From NCBI GenBank assembly GCA_035222895.1, contig JAVYIG010000169.1:620001-684000 (forward strand): 64,000 nucleotides of DNA. The letters are read 5' to 3'. A program made the position numbers and the translations under genes. Positions 59,303 to 64,000 of this stretch are shown here, in pieces (position 1 is the first letter of the stretch; each line of letters opens with the position of its first letter). This DNA comes from Strongylocentrotus droebachiensis (taxonomy: Eukaryota; Echinodermata; Echinoidea; Camarodonta; Strongylocentrotidae). A model generated the notes under the pieces. The model did not search any database, was not told the origin of the DNA, and saw only the letters and a list, made by a program, of their open reading frames with translations.

Positions 59303-59650
59303 ATGTCAAGTTTTCTCTCGCATGAAATTCGTACAGCAGCGTATTGCAGGTCCGCGATGTCTGTCCCAGAGATATTGACTTTCGCTGAGACCTTCCATGC
59401 ACAGAATACCAATACTGCTGGTATTTCATTTGGAGCAGCGCAAAGCTTATAACGGAACGCGGCACGCGCGGAACAATGCACGTCACTGCACTTGAAAGGA
59501 AAAGCCAAAGCTCAACTCTCTATTGTCAACAACTACAAGCAGTATTATAAGTCTAAAGCAAGACGGCGTGACCGCGAAAAAAAAAGTTCTATTCAACTTT
59601 GACAAGGCTCGCGAGGCTGTACTTGATTTAGACTCCGAAAACGAGTTTTT
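59303..59650 (+). pseudogene. Degraded unidentified coding segment
   Basis: The + frame from the ATG at about 59303 reads MSSFLSHEIRTAAYCRSAMS and continues through ETFHAQNTNTAGISFGAAQS. A TAA follows, then the same frame is open again through LKGKAKAQLSIVNNYKQYYK and ARRRDREKK. At a run of nine A (about 59578-59586) a one-base shift gives KVLFNFDKAREAVLDLDSEN and then EFLIR, followed by a donor-like AG/GTGTAT. CpG content is higher than in the flanks. One stop and one shift suggest an old gene or transposon ORF. Family not recognised. A 78-codon frame is also open on minus (59272-59508), which weakens the call. Confidence 0.3.
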
Positions 59651-59652
59651 AA

Positions 59653-60140
59653 TCAGGTGTATTTTGTATTTATTGTTATGATATTTTTATCACCGACCCC
59701 CTCCCACTCCAAGTTTAGATTTATTCTTTAGTTTGTCTCTTTTTTGTTTGTTTATATCTTTTGGCTAAAGTATAATGTCCGACGTATAATAGTATCGTCA
59801 ATATAGCATAATAAACATTTGTTTTATATCAGTTTGATGCGACAGAGATTTACATTCAAACGTTTTACTTTGTATAATTATTATTCCGCAACGTTGTTCT
59901 CATTTCGACATTATCAGCCACTCGGTTTCTGTTTCGTTTCCCATAGTAAATATAAGGTATAATGAGTACATCATCAGGGATATGATACAATAATCTATCT
60001 CAGGTATAATGCTGCCGGCCTACAAGCAAATAGAGGAATAGAAAACAATATGAAAGATAAAGATGAAAAATGACATTGACAGATAGACATAGAGACAGAC
60101 AAACAGAGAGAGGGAGAGAGAGAGAAAGTTGGACGTAGTC
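59653..60140 (+). repeat. Repeat R4, copy 1
   Basis: About 490 bp: CACCCCCTCCC-like pyrimidine block, ATAATGTCCGACGTATAATA, CAATATAGCATAATAAACAT, TCATTTCGACATTATCAGCC, TACATCATCAGGGATATGAT, GGCCTACAAGCAAAT, and a GA-rich tail (about 60095-60128). Confidence 0.8.
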
Positions 60141-60371
60141 TGTACTGTATTCATCTGTATGATATTTGTATCTCCGATCACCCCTCCCTCCCCCTCCCCC
60201 TTCCAGCTTTGATCTGTTTTCCCTTAATTTCTTATTTAAATAAATATCTTTTTGCTGAAGTACAATGTCCGACTTATAATAGTACCGTCAATATAGCATA
60301 ATAAACATTTTTTTAAATATCAATTTGATGCAACAGATATTTACATTTAAAAAAAAAAATCTATTTTTTTT

Positions 60372-60449
60372 AAAAGGAGCGGCTTGTAATGTCGAAATGA
60401 GAAGAATATTACTGTTCTTCTCATTTCGACATTACCAGCCGCTCCTTTT
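60372..60449. repeat. 35-bp near-perfect hairpin
   Basis: Arms 60372-60406 and 60415-60449 pair with a single mismatch around an 8-base loop (TATTACTG). The right arm is normal R4 sequence (CTTCTCATTTCGACATTACC); the left arm is its inverted copy. Confidence 0.9.
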
Positions 60450-60575
60450 CTATTTCGTTCCCTCTAATAAATATAAGGTATATGTGTACATCATCAGGAT
60501 TATGTTATAATTATTTATCTCAAAGAAGGAATGGTGCCGGCATACAAGCAAATGGCGGAACAACATATTGGCAGA

Positions 60576-60690
60576 TAGAAAGAGAGACAGACAGAGAGAG
60601 AGGGAGAGAGGGGAAACAGAGAGATAGAGAGAGAGAGGAAAGAGAGAGGGAGACGGAGAGAGACACATAAAGAGAGAGAGAAAAAAAAAT
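60576..60690 (+). repeat. GA-rich microsatellite
   Basis: AGAGAGACAGACAGAGAGAG-type tract. Frames on either strand here are compositional artefacts. Confidence 0.9.
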
Positions 60691-61450
60691 CATAATCATC
60701 TTTTTGGCTGACATTTTAGCTTTTCACATATTCTTGTTCATTTATATGATCTTGTATGATTGTTATATCTGTGAATGATTATTCAAAGATAGGGTCAAAT
60801 CTGGTTCTACGTTATATGGTTTAAAAACAGCAACCACAACTGCAAAAACAACAACACCCCATTCCCCCAAACGACAAAAAAAAAACGCAGGGTTTACATG
60901 TAGGATCATCAATGCTGTAAGTCGGTTCATTGTCATTCAATTATACCCTAACCTTACTTCCGCCCTTCCATTGTTGGAGTTTATAACCATGACAACGACC
61001 TTTACATTCAGCAACGTTCTTTGTTCCTCTTACGTAACTTAGCTGTGGGATCATGGGCCAAAGACAAAGACATAGCTCTTTTCACATATTCTATATAGGT
61101 CCCAAATACGTGCAGACATTTCTGTGTCATTTTTATTTGTATGTACTTTGTCAATACATACTTACAAACTATAATTGTCAAAATTTGCCAATATATTAAT
61201 ACAAATTGAGTATAGCGCCTTTACATAAAACATGATCAAAGCGCTTTACATTAGTAAATAATTATTTTGCTCTCCAAGCAATACTTACAAACTATTTTGT
61301 TTCCCCCATATCATCTTTCGCTCTAGAATCCTATCTTGTTTATATTTATTTATTGTGTACTTTTCCTTGTCTCCCTCTCCATTATTCTTCTGTTTTTGAA
61401 AGAGAAAGTTTCATTCTAATGTTATCCACCTACTTCTAGATGACTCTTTT
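60691..61450. other. No gene; possible retroelement tail
   Basis: Mostly featureless. TATAGCGCCTTTACATAAAA and AAAGCGCTTTACATTAGTAA near 61212-61258 resemble invertebrate LINE/SINE 3' ends. Confidence 0.35.
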
Positions 61451-61700
61451 GTGCTAAAATATAATGTCCGATGTATATTATTTTCGTCGATATAATGAAC
61501 GTTTCGTTTTATTTTGATGCAACAGAGGATTACATTCGAAATCAAAACTTTTACTTTCTATAATTTGTGTACTGAACAGTAATATTCTTTTCATTTTGAC
61601 ATTATCAGCCGCTCGTTCTATATTTTGTTCCCTTGTATTTAAGATATATGTGTTCATCATCAGGGATATTTTATCATAATTTATCTCAAAGAAGGAATGA
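61451..61700 (+). repeat. Repeat R4, copy 3
   Basis: ATAATGTCCGATGTATATTA, TTGATGCAACAGAGGATTAC, TTTTGACATTATCAGCCGCT, TTCATCATCAGGGATA, and CAAAGAAGGAATGATGC. Separated from copies 1 and 2 by about 760 bp, more diverged, no GA tail. Confidence 0.75.
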
Positions 61701-62585
61701 TGCTAGTCCAGAATCTGCACCGTCCTTTATAATTTCCCCACACTTGATTCAAGCCGTCGAAGATGGCGTTATCAACAGACTCATAATTATGCTCACTAGC
61801 CCAGCCTGAGGACGGTACAGATCAAAACCTCGGTTTAATGGCCCTCCGTTGAAATTTCAACGGAGAGCAATAAAACTATGGACCGCCCACCATCATGCTT
61901 ACGCCGTGCTGATTGGTTAGTGAAGTGTCAATCTCTTGAGACCGAAGAGAAACGCGTTTGTTTTGCATCTTGATCGGTTGTGAGAAAGTAGTCTTTTTGC
62001 AAGTATTTATTGTTTATGGAATTTTCATTATTTCTTCTTTAAACTATACAACATAAACATATTTGGATTGATTGCAGTAAATATCATTGTTATGTATAAT
62101 ATATCTTTTTTGCAATTGTTATGTCTGTATGAATAAACGCTGATGAGGTTTTTGCTGCTGTTATTTTGTAAAACATAAACTAGCTAGCATGAAAGTAGAC
62201 CGTGAGTAACAACAGTGTTTTTACTCAGCGTCTGTCTTCGTTTCTTCCACGTGATTTCCAGCAAAATGTCCTTTTGATAGTCGTGTTTGAATAGATTCAG
62301 CTCAGAAGCCACGAAAATGGTATTTTGTAGATATTATTTAAAGGAAATATGTTCGTGTATTTACAATCACACAATGAACTATATAGGAAAGGGTGTGCGT
62401 AATTTTTTTCTTCTTCCAAACGAGTTATGATGCACACTATTTCCCTTTTGAGATAAATTATCAGAAGTACATATACACATGTAGATTGGGAAAAGAGTCA
62501 TTTTCCACATTAGTCTGAGATATAATGCAAAGAAGTTCTTAATTTTGAAGAAAAGGATAGATAAATGCAGCATATACATGTATTC
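61701..62585. other. Non-coding, with a 22-bp perfect palindrome
   Basis: CTCCGTTGAAATTTCAACGG (61844-61863, completing to AG at 61865) is a perfect palindrome in moderately CpG-rich DNA. TGCTGATTGGTTAG, an inverted CCAAT, lies at about 61908. A promoter is conceivable, but no exon is seen nearby. Confidence 0.35.
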
Positions 62586-63379
62586 AGGGGGGGGGGGGGT
62601 AAAGTGTGGAGAAAATCTTGGAGTGAGTCACCAGCTAGGCCTACAGTGCTTGAATATCATAAGTGTTTGCAAGAAATAAAAAGAGAGCATTCTGGATGGG
62701 TTTTAGAAGTCCCCCACCCCCAGTCCTTCACCATCCCAAATTGAAAGAAAAATTGAGATTAAAAACTCCCAATATGTGTTAAGAATGCACACTTTTTCTG
62801 AATTTTGAAAGAAATTAAAACAATTAGGCATAAGACATAAAGACTCTGCAAATAAGTGGAGATGGGTGTGGAATGAATGTTTGAGATTTGAATCAACAGG
62901 GGCGTGGTATGATGGTATGGTGCACAAATTGTTTTGTTAATAATAATAATAATATCGGTATAAGTTCTGTCAGACTTGACACTCCTCATGTGCTCCCGAA
63001 TTTTACCCTGGCTTTAGCATGGCTGCAATTACGGCACTCTGGCATTTCAAGTAATTAATTCCTGCCCAGTACCCATTTACATCACCTGGGTTGTTGTTTT
63101 AAATAAAAGATAAATGCTGCATTTATGTATATGAGAAATTTGCATAATTATTCATACAAGAAAATCACTGTAGAAGTCGAAATTCCCGACCAGATTAAAA
63201 CATATTCAGTTAGAGGAAAGGGACAAAATCGCTCACTTGATTTTTGAAGATTTTTCGTCAAACGCTAGGATAAAATGTTTATCAAACGTTCGAGTTGACG
63301 TGGTGTCACCCCCTTACCACCCATCCCCCCTCTCCCTCTCTTTTAATAAGGGGCTTCCACTGACAACACCTGCCAAAGT
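62586..63379. other. No gene; G-run and AAT microsatellite
   Basis: A G-run at about 62587-62599 and (AAT)n at about 62938-62954. No coding signal. Confidence 0.6.
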
Positions 63380-64000
63380 GTGGTAGGAAAAAAAGACACA
63401 CGTATCATAATTATAAGGACATTTTCCAGGGGCATTGTGTGGCCGTCGCGTGGGCCTTTAGGGGAATTTTCCCCACGAGCCCCCCTTTATTTTTGTCAGG
63501 ATCAAGGCCCAGTCGATTTGTGGTCTGAAGGGCACGTGATATATGCAACTTATATATTGAGCGGGCAGGTCGCATCAAACTTTCAAAACCAATTTTTAAG
63601 TCCCAGTCTGCCCCTAGAAACATCAAATGAGTTTCTGTCAAGGACATGATGTAGACAAATATAGAGGTCTAATGACATAATCCTGTTGTTGTCTGATTAA
63701 TTGATCTTTTGACCGAGCCAGACAGGACCGAGCTGTAATGGTTTTAGTTGCCTTAGAACCTAGCGGCCGGTAGGCCTATTAAGACATTTTTTGTTTAAAT
63801 TCCATTTTACCTCATTAAAGTAGCATCCAAAGACATACTATATTAATTTTGATAGTCAACTTGTGCTATATGTGATCGGAAGTCGTCCACATTTAGAAAG
63901 AAAGGCGAGTTACGGCATTTTCATGATGTCAAAGGGGGCCAATGTCGGATTCCCGTGCCGGAAAAAAATAGAAATGAAAATGGAAAATTCATTCCCAAGA
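63380..64000. other. No recognisable feature
   Basis: Frames of 78-89 codons are open on both strands over 63380-63649 but overlap each other and show no motif. Nothing else is supported. Confidence 0.45.

Larger units (their letters stand above)
60141..60690 (+). repeat. Repeat R4, copy 2
   Basis: Tandem to copy 1 with the same block order. It gained a local inverted duplication (hairpin at 60372-60449) and a longer GA-rich tail (60576-60690). Confidence 0.8.

Noticed and set aside
60450..60714. Leu/Ser-rich frames on - and Arg/Glu-rich frame on +
   Set aside because: Produced by the GA-rich tail of repeat R4.
63380..63649. 89-codon + frame and the overlapping 78-codon - frame
   Set aside because: Open on both strands at once, no motif, no splice context.

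Overview
The window is eukaryotic, AT-rich and dominated by repeats. It has consensus GT-AG introns, LINE-type and DIRS-type reverse transcriptases, a tRNA-derived SINE, many short terminal-inverted-repeat elements, and only one gene I can assign with confidence. This mix suggests a marine invertebrate, and an echinoderm or other non-vertebrate deuterostome is my best guess. That is inferred from repeat style only; nothing here fixes the species.

Layout. 1-591 is mostly blank, with one weak small ORF. 592-2480 is a patchwork of non-autonomous DNA transposons. 2595-4394 is a broken LINE polymerase on +. About 4770-8150 is a decayed DIRS-like retrotransposon on the minus strand: gag-like segment, reverse transcriptase and RNase H, with the recombinase end missing. 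8310-8830 is C-rich low-complexity DNA. 8846-10821 is a second broken LINE interrupted by a 295-bp insertion with an 11-bp target duplication.

11766-14676 holds three consecutive minus-strand exons whose splice phases agree and which together encode a ZU5 domain running into a UPA-like segment. The gene is incomplete at both ends. Its introns contain interspersed repeats. 14.7-18.7 kb has a SINE with clear target duplications, a GC-rich island and a large foldback.

About 18.87-59.11 kb is the main feature: roughly 40 kb of degenerate tandem array, all in one orientation. Monomers are about 350-640 bp. They are organised into about 1.26-kb triplets and 5.9-8.2-kb higher-order repeats. The left part (to about 29.8 kb) is old and diverged and the right part is much more homogeneous. 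Several transposons sit in it, and their empty sites can be read from sister monomers. One TTAA-flanked element was amplified together with the higher-order repeat. On the minus strand, the strand of the ZU5 gene, most monomers carry a pyrimidine-rich tract, an AG, exactly three bases, then GTAAGTAT. This looks like a micro-exon or recursive-splice site repeated dozens of times, and is the most unusual signal in the window.

After the array come a degraded unidentified ORF (59.3-59.65 kb), a three-copy repeat with GA-rich tails and a 35-bp hairpin (59.65-61.7 kb), and about 2.3 kb with no recognisable gene. No rRNA gene, functional tRNA gene, CRISPR array or prokaryotic feature was found.
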